Of a stretch of DNA of 24,179 nt, positions 13,671 through 20,722 are shown one piece after another; the first letter of the stretch is position 1; each line of letters opens with the position of its first letter. The notes beneath the pieces were generated by a model. The model was not told the origin of the DNA and did not search any database. It was given only the letters and a program-made list of their open reading frames with translations. A program made the position numbers and the translations under genes. The DNA is taken from assembly GCA_021163625.1 (NCBI GenBank), contig JAGGTS010000007.1:1-24179 (forward strand), given 5' to 3'. This stretch comes from a bacterium (GTDB lineage Bacteria; Patescibacteriota; Minisyncoccia; Minisyncoccales; CG1-02-41-26).

Positions 13671-13808
13671 AATTTTTATTTAAAATAGAAACAATCTTAC
13701 TTCTCTGTAATAAATAAACTAATCTTTCCACTGTTGGCCCCTTTGCTTGATAGACTATATTATGGCTAGGTCAAACTAAAGCATTTTCTATTTGCGCAAG
13801 CCATTTTG

Positions 13809-13880
13809 TGCCCCCAGCAGGAATCGAACCCGCATCCCAGGCTTAGAAGGCCCGCGTTCTATCCGTTGAACTATGGGGGC
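13809..13880 (-). tRNA. tRNA-Arg (anticodon TCT)
   Basis: A 72-nt cloverleaf: acceptor GCCCCCA/TGGGGGC, discriminator A, D stem GTTC/GAAC, anticodon stem CGGGC/GCCTG with loop CTTCTAA, T stem GCGGG/CCTGC with loop TTCGATT. CCA is not encoded. It begins 24 bp after the last pilus-operon gene on the same strand and could be read from that transcript. Confidence 0.95.
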
Positions 13881-13904
13881 AAAAAAATTCAGCAATAGTA
13901 AAAA

Positions 13905-14198
13905 TTACCTTTCTTTAAAAACATCCTTATAACTATTTTGGTAGACATTATTAAACTTTTCTAATCTTTTTTCAATAAGTAAATCAAAATCTTTCACCAA
14001 CTTCTCGTTCACTGTTAAATATTTATATGAAAGTTTTGGTTTGGCTTTTATGGCTTTAAAATAATACTTCCAGACAAAAAAACCAAATAAGCCAGCATCC
14101 AGCAAAAATAATAAAATAGCCAAAATTAAAAGATTTTTAAATATAAAACCGAAAAACTTTGGGAATACTTTATCAAAGTTTTTAAAATTAATTGCCAT
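13905..14198 (-). CDS. Small one-TM protein at the end of the pilus operon
   Basis: A 97-aa protein with one long hydrophobic segment (about residues 21-42, LLILAILLFLLDAGLFGFF) followed by a basic and charged tail rich in Lys and Glu. It follows PilO by 13 bp. This is the position that PilP holds in Gram-negative pilM-N-O-P operons, but there is no lipobox and no PilP-like beta domain. With no secretin in the window, a PilQ-binding role is unlikely. It may complete a PilN/PilO inner-membrane platform. I do not recognise a family. Confidence 0.75.
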   Translation of the reverse strand: MAINFKNFDKVFPKFFGFIFKNLLILAILLFLLDAGLFGFFVWKYYFKAIKAKPKLSYKYLTVNEKLVKDFDLLIEKRLEKFNNVYQNSYKDVFKER

Positions 14199-14211
14199 AT
14201 TTTTTTATATT

Positions 14212-14799
14212 TTACTTTGGATAATTTTTGTTTGAAAAAGCCGTTAGCAGCATATCAACAGAAATTTCACCGAGATTTTCAGATTCAGATTGGGATTGGG
14301 TGTTCTGGCCAGATTTCTCTATTTCTTTCTTAATATTTACTTGGGAAATGTCAAGCAAATACTCAGAATGCTCCAGTCTGTCAATAAATTTTAGGCAATT
14401 GGAAAAAGAACCATTAACAGAAACAGCTAACCAAATTTTTCCCCAATTTGAAGGAATATTTTTGCTTGCAGAAGACCGTGCAGGAGATATTTTTATCAAA
14501 AGGTTTAAACTATCAGCTTCTTTTTCTAAAAATTCAATAAAACCAACAGGGGCTTCTTGCCTAACAAAACAAGACGCAAGTCTGTCAAGCGATGGCTTAT
14601 AAGATGGCTTCTTTTTGTTAAAATAATCTATATTCTTAAGCCTGGCTTGAAAAACTTCCAAGGTCGCTTTTTGGGAAATAATTTTATCCGACGCAGTAGC
14701 CAGCCCTCTTAATATCGGCATAATTCCAAAAACAAGCAAAATAACAAATGCAGAAATAAAGGCAATTACTGTAATATAAATTTTATTTATTGCTTTCAT
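14212..14799 (-). CDS. pilO: PilO-like type IV pilus alignment protein
   Basis: A 195-aa protein with an N-terminal membrane helix (about residues 8-27), a coiled coil (about 35-60) and a C-terminal ferredoxin-like region (about 75-165). Its N-terminal anchor, length, topology and position after PilN match PilO. PilO pairs with PilN to link the cytoplasmic motor to the pilus in the membrane. The tail contains a Gln/Ser/Glu-rich linker (GQNTQSQSESENLG) before a short conserved end. ATG 14799 is chosen over the TTG at 14811; it still overlaps the end of pilN by 17 bp, indicating coupled translation. Confidence 0.82.
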   Translation of the reverse strand: MKAINKIYITVIAFISAFVILLVFGIMPILRGLATASDKIISQKATLEVFQARLKNIDYFNKKKPSYKPSLDRLASCFVRQEAPVGFIEFLEKEADSLNLLIKISPARSSASKNIPSNWGKIWLAVSVNGSFSNCLKFIDRLEHSEYLLDISQVNIKKEIEKSGQNTQSQSESENLGEISVDMLLTAFSNKNYPK

Positions 14800-15367
14800 T
14801 TTCGCAAACAAAATTTAAAGATAGTGAAAATTTAACATTATCTGGCTGAACCCAAGATTTTGGCGAAAAATCAACATTCTGAAAAGATTTTTCCGATTTT
14901 AAGTTATTAAAAAGCAAAAAAACATCTTCCCTATCTTTGGCGTATCCAGATATATGAATATTTAGAGCTTTCTTTTTCGTCTTTTTATTGGTGGTTATAG
15001 TTAGCTCTCTAGAAGAAACTTCGCTAAGGTTAACGCCAGGGGGAATAAGCGCAGAAATCTTTCTGAAAAAATCAACCACAGAAATTCTTTGCAGCAAAAA
15101 ATTCCTTGCATCGGTAAAATCTTTATTTATCCTGATAATTTCATTGTTAACATTCTTAAATGCGGTATAATCAAACTCTTTTTCGGTCCTCTTAATCTTG
15201 GCCTCCTGTGTTTTTACCTCTTTTTCAAGATAAAACTTCTCTAAAAATAATAATAAAACAAAAACGGCAAAAAAGAAAAAACATAAAAGCAAAACAGCTG
15301 TAATTTGCTTCCAAATTCCTTCCAGTTTTATCTCTTTCTTTTTAGATTCTGGCAAAAGGTTAATCAT
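14783..15367 (-). CDS. pilN: PilN-like type IV pilus assembly protein
   Basis: A 194-aa protein that starts MINLLPESKKKEIKLE, the cytoplasmic INLLP motif of PilN that docks into PilM. A membrane helix follows (about residues 22-45), then a coiled coil and a C-terminal PilN-type domain with LIPPGVNLSEVSSRELTI and LNIHISGYAKDREDVFLLFNNL. It should form a heterodimer with PilO and recruit PilM. It lies 39 bp after pilM, and its end overlaps pilO. Confidence 0.9.
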   Translation of the reverse strand: MINLLPESKKKEIKLEGIWKQITAVLLLCFFFFAVFVLLLFLEKFYLEKEVKTQEAKIKRTEKEFDYTAFKNVNNEIIRINKDFTDARNFLLQRISVVDFFRKISALIPPGVNLSEVSSRELTITTNKKTKKKALNIHISGYAKDREDVFLLFNNLKSEKSFQNVDFSPKSWVQPDNVKFSLSLNFVCENESNK

Positions 15368-15406
15368 ATGTAAAAAATTAATTTAGAAAATGTTATTCTC
15401 TCTTGT

Positions 15407-16483
15407 TTAAAATTGTCTCAAAGCCAGACCTAAGGCAGTAGCGTATCCCAATGATTTCTCAAAAGAAAGGCCCGGTATTTCTTTAAGCGGTTCTTTTAAT
15501 ATGTTTATCCAAGGATTTGCAAGCTCTACTTTTAACTTTAATTTTGAGCTTAAAAAATCAGTTAGCCCTTTTAAATTCGCTCCTCCTCCAGAAAGCAAAA
15601 TTTTATCTATCTTATTTTTGCTCACAGAAGACCCTCCTTTAAACTCATGCGAATAATAATAATTTAAATGGACTTTTATCTGGTCAACCAAATCAGCCAA
15701 TGGAGGAATTATCGAATTAAAAATTTCCTTGCTCCCTTCCAATCCCTGTTTTATTTTCAAACCCTCTGCCTCATCCAAACCAACTTTTAAATTTCTTGCA
15801 ATGCTTTCGGTCAGTTCTTGTGATGAAATAGGAATGGTAGAAGTAAACCTGGGGATATTGCCAGAAGAAATTATAAAGCTAGTTCTTGTCTGGCCAAAAT
15901 CGATGATTAAAAAAAGTTCATCGCTGCTACCATCGCTTTTTTCTATAAGCGCCCTACTAATTGCCAAACATTCAAGCTCCAATGCCTTAGGCTTTAAATT
16001 GGCAAATTCTAAAGTTTCTATATATGAATCAGCAACTTCTTTTGACACTGCTGTTAACAAAACTTCCATCGGCCCGCTGCTATCAGCTGGACTTATTATT
16101 TGAGAATCAAAATAAACATCGCTTGCAGGCAAAGGAATATGCTTTTCTATTTCATAGCCTATCGCTGATTTCGCTTGGTCTTCGCTCATCTTCGGAAGTT
16201 TAACGATATCCAGAAAAGACTTTTCCTCTGGTAGTGAGCCAGTAACATATTTTGTCCTTATTTTTTTGCCTTTTACATTCGCTAAACTCTTCCTAATAAT
16301 AGAAGCAAGCAATTTGGGATTTTTAATGCTCCCCCCTTCAACAATGCCAGGATTAATCTTTGTGTCTGAAAAAGAAACAAGCTTTAACTTGCCTTTTGAC
16401 TTTTCTATTTTTGCTATCTTTAAAGAAAGGTCGGATATGTCAAGACTAAATGATTCTGGCTCTGGGTTTAAATAGTTGAACAT
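15407..16483 (-). CDS. pilM: PilM, actin-like type IV pilus assembly ATPase
   Basis: A 358-aa cytoplasmic protein of the PilM/FtsA actin-like fold. Motifs include SFSLDISDLSLKIAKIEK (phosphate-1, residues about 11-28), VKLPKMSEDQAKSAIGYEIEKHIPLP (the typical PilM helix after the 1C domain), FLIIDFGQTRTSFII (phosphate-2) and ILLSGGGANLKGL (adenosine-binding). It should bind nucleotide and the PilN N-terminus and link the platform to PilC and PilB. Length is normal. Gene order pilM-pilN-pilO is the classic one. Confidence 0.95.
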   Translation of the reverse strand: MFNYLNPEPESFSLDISDLSLKIAKIEKSKGKLKLVSFSDTKINPGIVEGGSIKNPKLLASIIRKSLANVKGKKIRTKYVTGSLPEEKSFLDIVKLPKMSEDQAKSAIGYEIEKHIPLPASDVYFDSQIISPADSSGPMEVLLTAVSKEVADSYIETLEFANLKPKALELECLAISRALIEKSDGSSDELFLIIDFGQTRTSFIISSGNIPRFTSTIPISSQELTESIARNLKVGLDEAEGLKIKQGLEGSKEIFNSIIPPLADLVDQIKVHLNYYYSHEFKGGSSVSKNKIDKILLSGGGANLKGLTDFLSSKLKLKVELANPWINILKEPLKEIPGLSFEKSLGYATALGLALRQF

Positions 16484-16493
16484 ATTTGTATAA

Positions 16494-17855
16494 TTAATAT
16501 TCCTCTTCCCAATGGTTTATTTTTATAACCGGGGAATATGAAGAATTTTTAAATGTGTCTATTATCACGTCTGAATCCAAATATAAGTCAACGCCATGCC
16601 ACAGACTTGATAAGCTAAACTTTCTTGCGACAATGCCTCCATGGACTTCAACTCCGCCGCCTATAGAATTCAAACTAAACTGATCTCCAGAATAAATCAA
16701 ACCGTTAACATCCAACCCTCCGAGAAAAAGCCCTGTGTTAATTTTTCTCTTCGCCAAAAGCCCTGATGGTTCATTGTCATCTGGAACACCGGGACGATAA
16801 ACTGTCACTGTACAAGAACCCGAGCGAATAGTCGGCCACCTTATCCATAAAAAATCTTTTCCCATATTAATATCTTTATCTGAAACCAAAACCCCGTTAA
16901 CAGTCAATTCCTGGCCAGCCCTTATGTTTATATCACCTGTCACATAAACAACTGTGTTTGTCGGCAAAGAAAGCTCTGGATAATTATACCACATTAAGTC
17001 TTCAAATTCTGCAGGCGTAAAAACGCAGTTTGTTTTCCCATCCGTTCTGATAGAACTGCAATCGCTATTTTTTGCCAAAGAAAGATATGAATCTGCAGAA
17101 GCAGAATCAAAGTCTATTGGCGGGGTTAAAATTGCGTCTGGCGGACATTCGCTGCTGATGTCACAGCCACTATCACAAATATTCGCAGCGCAACTTGTTG
17201 CATTCAATGAGCTCGACCAAAAAACATTTATATTGTTGGTGGCAAGAGCTTTTTTGTCAACATTTACAGTGCTAGCCCAATTAATAATAATATTATTATT
17301 TGAAAAAAGATTCCCATTATGAATATTCAATGGAGAAACATCGCTTATTGAGATATTTCCGCTCGCGCCGCCAGTAAATATAGCAAAATCGGAAACAGCA
17401 TTACCAATTCCTTTAAAAACTTGAACTTTTACCTCCCTCCTTGAAACCCTCCCAGGAGACAGCTCTATTTCTGCTTTAGATTCTATTTCTGCTCTAGCGC
17501 AGCCAAGGTTAGTAACATTTATTGTATATTTCCCATTGCTAAATAAAGCAGGGTCTCTTGTGTAAGGGGCAATAGACCAAGAAGAGCAGGTTGCGTCACC
17601 TGCGCTCGGATAAGTCTCAAAAGCGCTTTTCCAAACAGGGTCATTTTTCAGTTTGTATATAGCTTCAGCAACGCCTGCTTCTGCCAGATAATAAGCTTTT
17701 ATGCTTGCCTCCTGGCTGTTAGAAATCTTAGAGCCTGCCAGGGAAGAACTAATAAAATAAGAGCCAAGGGCAATCATAATAGCAAGAATTATAAGGGTAA
17801 ATATTAAAACTGACCCTTTCTTTTTATTCAATTTTCTAAAATTGGTTAAAGCCAT
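16494..17855 (-). CDS. Large PilX-like minor-pilin protein with beta-rich, Cys-containing ectodomain
   Basis: A 453-aa protein. The N-terminus NKKKGSVLIFTLIILAIMIALG resembles the PilX N-terminal type IV prepilin-like segment, with a possible cleavage after the Gly at about residue 14. Then come AYYLAEAGVAEAIYKL and a long ectodomain with repeated short beta-type stretches such as NIHNGNLFSNNNIIIN, ATNNINVFW, VVYVTGDINIR, TVNGVLVSDKDI and VNGLIYSGDQF, like a beta-helix or bactofilin-like polymer fold. A local cluster of cysteines (CAANICDSGCDISSEC, about 219-234) and further DC, NC and SC pairs imply disulfides outside the cell. It could be a pilus-tip or adhesive subunit; that is an inference. 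It follows the PilW-like gene by 4 bp. Confidence 0.8.
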   Translation of the reverse strand: MALTNFRKLNKKKGSVLIFTLIILAIMIALGSYFISSSLAGSKISNSQEASIKAYYLAEAGVAEAIYKLKNDPVWKSAFETYPSAGDATCSSWSIAPYTRDPALFSNGKYTINVTNLGCARAEIESKAEIELSPGRVSRREVKVQVFKGIGNAVSDFAIFTGGASGNISISDVSPLNIHNGNLFSNNNIIINWASTVNVDKKALATNNINVFWSSSLNATSCAANICDSGCDISSECPPDAILTPPIDFDSASADSYLSLAKNSDCSSIRTDGKTNCVFTPAEFEDLMWYNYPELSLPTNTVVYVTGDINIRAGQELTVNGVLVSDKDINMGKDFLWIRWPTIRSGSCTVTVYRPGVPDDNEPSGLLAKRKINTGLFLGGLDVNGLIYSGDQFSLNSIGGGVEVHGGIVARKFSLSSLWHGVDLYLDSDVIIDTFKNSSYSPVIKINHWEEEY

Positions 17856-17859
17856 AATT

Positions 17860-18498
17860 TTAAAAATTTCTGCCGAAAATCTTCGTCCTTAGTTTTAACT
17901 GGCTTCCTGCTTTTTTGAGAGTGATAATAACATTTATAGGGCCGTCTTTCCAAAATTCGATTTTGTCAACATATTCCCCAATAATTCTGTCTTCTAAAAG
18001 GCACGGATGGGTTGAAGTCGTGTCTCCACCTACGATTTTAGTATCGTTCCATCTAAAATAGTCGCTGCAGGTTGAACAATCATCAAAACAATAAACAAGA
18101 TATTGACGGCGAAATTCATTTGTAGACGTTGCAAGGTAGTAGCGGATATAATAATATTCGCTGCAAAGAGACTGGTAAGGCGAAGGGAAGTGCCCGTCCT
18201 GAAATTCAACCTCATTGGGAAGATTACTTCCATAAGCCAAAGGAAGAGTGGTAACTATTTCCTCTGCCTGTCTTATTTCTCTTGAAAGCCTCTCTAATAT
18301 AATTCTCCCATTCTGCAAAAGCTCTGCTTTGTCGCTTTGCTGTTGGTAAAATTTTTGGCCAAAGATATATATCTCAAAAACAGAAAAAGAAACCAAAATA
18401 AAAATAGCAATAACAATTATCATTTCAACCAAAGTAAAACCAAATCTAAGACGCCCTATAGTTTTATGAATTTTCTTTTTTGCAAAAAAATTTTCCAT
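17860..18498 (-). CDS. Type IV prepilin-like protein (PilW/GspJ-like)
   Basis: A 212-aa minor-pilin-like protein. An 18-residue basic leader (MENFFAKKKIHKTIGRLR plus FG) ends with the prepilin cleavage site FG|FTLVEMIIVIAIFILVSFSVFEIY, with E+5 present. The following QQSDKAELLQNGRIILERLSREIRQAEEI is the typical PilW/GspJ helix. The C-terminal ectodomain has VEFQDGHF, several Cys (including CFDDCSTCSDYF) and ends KLRTKIFGRNF. It probably belongs to a minor-pilin priming complex with the neighbouring PilV-like, FimT-like and PilX-like proteins. Confidence 0.88.
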   Translation of the reverse strand: MENFFAKKKIHKTIGRLRFGFTLVEMIIVIAIFILVSFSVFEIYIFGQKFYQQQSDKAELLQNGRIILERLSREIRQAEEIVTTLPLAYGSNLPNEVEFQDGHFPSPYQSLCSEYYYIRYYLATSTNEFRRQYLVYCFDDCSTCSDYFRWNDTKIVGGDTTSTHPCLLEDRIIGEYVDKIEFWKDGPINVIITLKKAGSQLKLRTKIFGRNF

Positions 18499-18509
18499 TT
18501 TTTAAAAAA

Positions 18510-18980
18510 TTATCCTTTTGCTATCAAAGTAAAAAGTTTTACCTCATTATTTTTCTTCCAGAACAAAGAGTTCCAAGAAACAGTTATTTCTACTTTCTTT
18601 AGTCCTGTATCTGAAGATGTTTCGTTTAAGTTAGAATCAACCCATGCAACCTTTGTTGTTCTGGAAAATGCTGAAAAAGGGCTTGGCAATGCAGCCTCGG
18701 TGGTCGTGCCAAGGGCAATGTCGTGATATGATTTAGCGCTAATTTCTTCAATCTTTTCCTGGGCAAGCAAAACGGCTTGGCTTTTCTTTTGACTATAGCT
18801 GCCAATGTTGAGTGAAACTGAAAACGATTGCAAAACAGCAGTTAAGCCAACGGCTATTATGAAAATTGCTATCATCGATTCAATCAATGTAAATCCAAAA
18901 TTTTTCTTTCCCATTCTTTTTTGGGAAAGAAAATGTCCCTTGGCAATAAAAAATTTTTTTTGGTTTTCTTTAAAGGTCAT
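18510..18980 (-). CDS. Type IV prepilin-like protein (PilV/GspI-like)
   Basis: A 156-aa minor-pilin-like protein with the cleavage site KKNFG|FTLIESMIAIFIIAVGLTAVLQSF. QAVLLAQEKIEEIS follows, which is typical of PilV/GspI, and a short ectodomain ends FTLIAKG. Two ATG starts are possible. The one at 18980 gives a 29-residue leader; the internal one at 18914 gives a 7-residue leader (MGKKNFG), which is the commoner size. The internal ATG lies within a strong hairpin (18902-18933). I keep the outer start because it is 22 bp from the previous stop and needs no structure to melt, but this is undecided. Confidence 0.85.
   Translation of the reverse strand: MTFKENQKKFFIAKGHFLSQKRMGKKNFGFTLIESMIAIFIIAVGLTAVLQSFSVSLNIGSYSQKKSQAVLLAQEKIEEISAKSYHDIALGTTTEAALPSPFSAFSRTTKVAWVDSNLNETSSDTGLKKVEITVSWNSLFWKKNNEVKLFTLIAKG
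18902..18933 (-). repeat. 12-bp perfect hairpin spanning the alternative PilV-like start codon
   Basis: TTTTCTTTCCCA (18902-18913) and TGGGAAAGAAAA (18922-18933) are perfect inverted repeats separated by 8 nt. In the mRNA the AUG at 18914-18912 lies at the loop-stem border, so the hairpin would hide this start codon when folded. It is inside the coding region of the longer reading. Confidence 0.6.
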
Positions 18981-19002
18981 ATTAAAGTTTAGCTGCTTGC
19001 TT

Positions 19003-19449
19003 CTATTCTAACGTCCTGATAAAACCAGATGGCCTCACCTGAATAGTTATTATTTTCCCGTTAATATTAGACAAAGAGATAATCCCGTCTTCTTCTACCG
19101 CGCCGTAAGGATTATAAATAACCTCATTATTTGTAAATCCGTTAATTTCTTTAAAGGAAATCCCGTTCCGCAGAGACTTATGCATCAATTCTTTAGTGCT
19201 GGTTGGAGTAACATATTTAACTATCTTGTAGCTTTGGCTTGTTGTAGAAAATAAAATACCGAAATTTAGCTGTTGGGTTATAGACGACTGCTGGGCCCAA
19301 CGCATATCATTTACTATCTCGCGCACAGCGCTTTTAAGATAAAGCGAGGGCTGAATTTTAACAATCGCTAAAAATGAAATCCCAGCAATAATTGCGATAA
19401 TTGCAACAACAACTAAAATTTCTATCAAAGTAAACGATTTACTAAACAT
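19003..19449 (-). CDS. Type IV prepilin-like protein (FimT/GspH-like)
   Basis: A 148-aa minor-pilin-like protein with N-terminus MFSKS|FTLIEILVVVAIIAIIAGISFLAI. The leader is short, and the residue before the cleavage site is Ser instead of the usual Gly; E+5 is present. After the helix, LKSAVREIVNDMRWAQQSSITQQLNFGILF and the C-terminal ITIQVRPSGFIRTLE fit the GspH/FimT fold. It is probably part of the pilus-priming set. It lies between pilC and the PilV-like gene, with a 19-bp gap after pilC. Confidence 0.88.
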   Translation of the reverse strand: MFSKSFTLIEILVVVAIIAIIAGISFLAIVKIQPSLYLKSAVREIVNDMRWAQQSSITQQLNFGILFSTTSQSYKIVKYVTPTSTKELMHKSLRNGISFKEINGFTNNEVIYNPYGAVEEDGIISLSNINGKIITIQVRPSGFIRTLE

Positions 19450-19468
19450 TTTTAAAAAAATAATAGAA

Positions 19469-20701
19469 TTACATTCCTCCCATTACGCTTAACATCGGCT
19501 TGAGCATGGCAAAGGCAAAAAAACCAACCCCAACGCCCATAATAGCAATAAGAGCTGGCTCAACTATTGAAGAGATTTTCTTTATTGAAGACGCAACTTC
19601 TTCTTCGTAAAAGTCAGAAAGGTTGTTTAAAACTTGGGCTGTTTCCCCTGTTTCTTCGCCGACTTTAAGCATTTCTATAACCATAGAAGAATACAAATTA
19701 TTATATGGGCTTAAAGCTTCTGAAAGTTTTTTCCCTTTTTTAACTACAGCCGAAGCTTCTTTAAGGGATTGCCTAAAATAAAAGTTTGACAAAGCGCCCG
19801 AAGTTACCTCAAGCGAACGGACAATAGGAACCCCCGCTGCCAAAAGCGAACTGAGAATTCGCAAGAATAAAGCAGAATTAGTGTCTTTAATTATTTTTGA
19901 GATTTTAGGGATTTTAAGGGCTATTTTAGCCTTAAATTTAACGCCTTTTTTGCTTTTGGCAAAATAGAACAAAATCACTATAAGGAAGAAAAAACCAATC
20001 AAAACAAGAAGCCAATGTTTGGTAATAATGTCTATGGAAGCAATAAGCATTCTCGTCGAAAGCGGCAATTGAACATTCATTTCTTTAAATGTTTCCAAGA
20101 TTTTAGGAACAACGAATATCATCATCAAAACCCCTATTATTATCCCTAAACTCAGGACAATTATAGGATACATCATCGCGGATTTGAGTTGCGATTTTAA
20201 GCGGTAGGTTCTCTCCATTTGGGAACCCAGGATAGAAAAGCTGTTTTCTATTTTGCCCGTTTCTTCGCCAGCCTTGACCGTTTCAACATATAGGGCAGAA
20301 AATGTATTCGGAAATTTGGAAAGACATTCAGATATCCCTTTCCCTTGGGTAATCATTTCGGAAATTTTATCTAAAATTATTTTAAAATTTTTATTTTTTG
20401 TCTGATTTGACAAAATCTCGAAAGCTCTTGGCAAAGGAACGCCTGTCCTAATCATCACTTCGAGATTTCTGGTAAAAAATAATTTTTCAGAAAGAGGGAT
20501 TTTAAAAAGCTTGAGCGAATTAAAGCCAAATAATTTTAAATGCGCCCTGCTAAGCCCCCGCTTTTCTGCTTTTTTTGCAGAAATTAAAAAGTATCCGTCT
20601 TTACTAAGCGAATTTGCTAAATCCGACACGTTTTCAGCAAATAAAACTCCGGATTTTTCTTTCCCTTTTACATTTTTTGCCTTATAAAAATAATTTGGCA
20701 T
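19469..20701 (-). CDS. pilC: PilC, type IV pilus inner-membrane platform protein
   Basis: A 410-aa protein of the GspF/PilC family and of full length. Two repeated T2SSF domains carry the family signatures: FTRNLEVMIRTGVPLPRAFEIL (about residues 74-95) and LRILSSLLAAGVPIVRSLEVT (about 280-300), with GEETGKIENSF and GEETGETAQVL in the matching places. Membrane helices lie at about 170-200, 220-245 and 380-400. It couples PilB to pilin extraction. An N-terminal YKAKNVKGKEKSG-type domain is present. The ATG at 20701 lies 21 bp after pilB. Confidence 0.96.
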   Translation of the reverse strand: MPNYFYKAKNVKGKEKSGVLFAENVSDLANSLSKDGYFLISAKKAEKRGLSRAHLKLFGFNSLKLFKIPLSEKLFFTRNLEVMIRTGVPLPRAFEILSNQTKNKNFKIILDKISEMITQGKGISECLSKFPNTFSALYVETVKAGEETGKIENSFSILGSQMERTYRLKSQLKSAMMYPIIVLSLGIIIGVLMMIFVVPKILETFKEMNVQLPLSTRMLIASIDIITKHWLLVLIGFFFLIVILFYFAKSKKGVKFKAKIALKIPKISKIIKDTNSALFLRILSSLLAAGVPIVRSLEVTSGALSNFYFRQSLKEASAVVKKGKKLSEALSPYNNLYSSMVIEMLKVGEETGETAQVLNNLSDFYEEEVASSIKKISSIVEPALIAIMGVGVGFFAFAMLKPMLSVMGGM

Positions 20702-20722
20702 AAGTAAAGTGCTCGGCCTTGA

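Noticed and set aside
13681..13808. Possible small RNA between the glycosyltransferase and tRNA-Arg
   Set aside because: The 128-bp gap has short palindromes such as TTGCGCAA but no promoter-terminator pair or strong structure.
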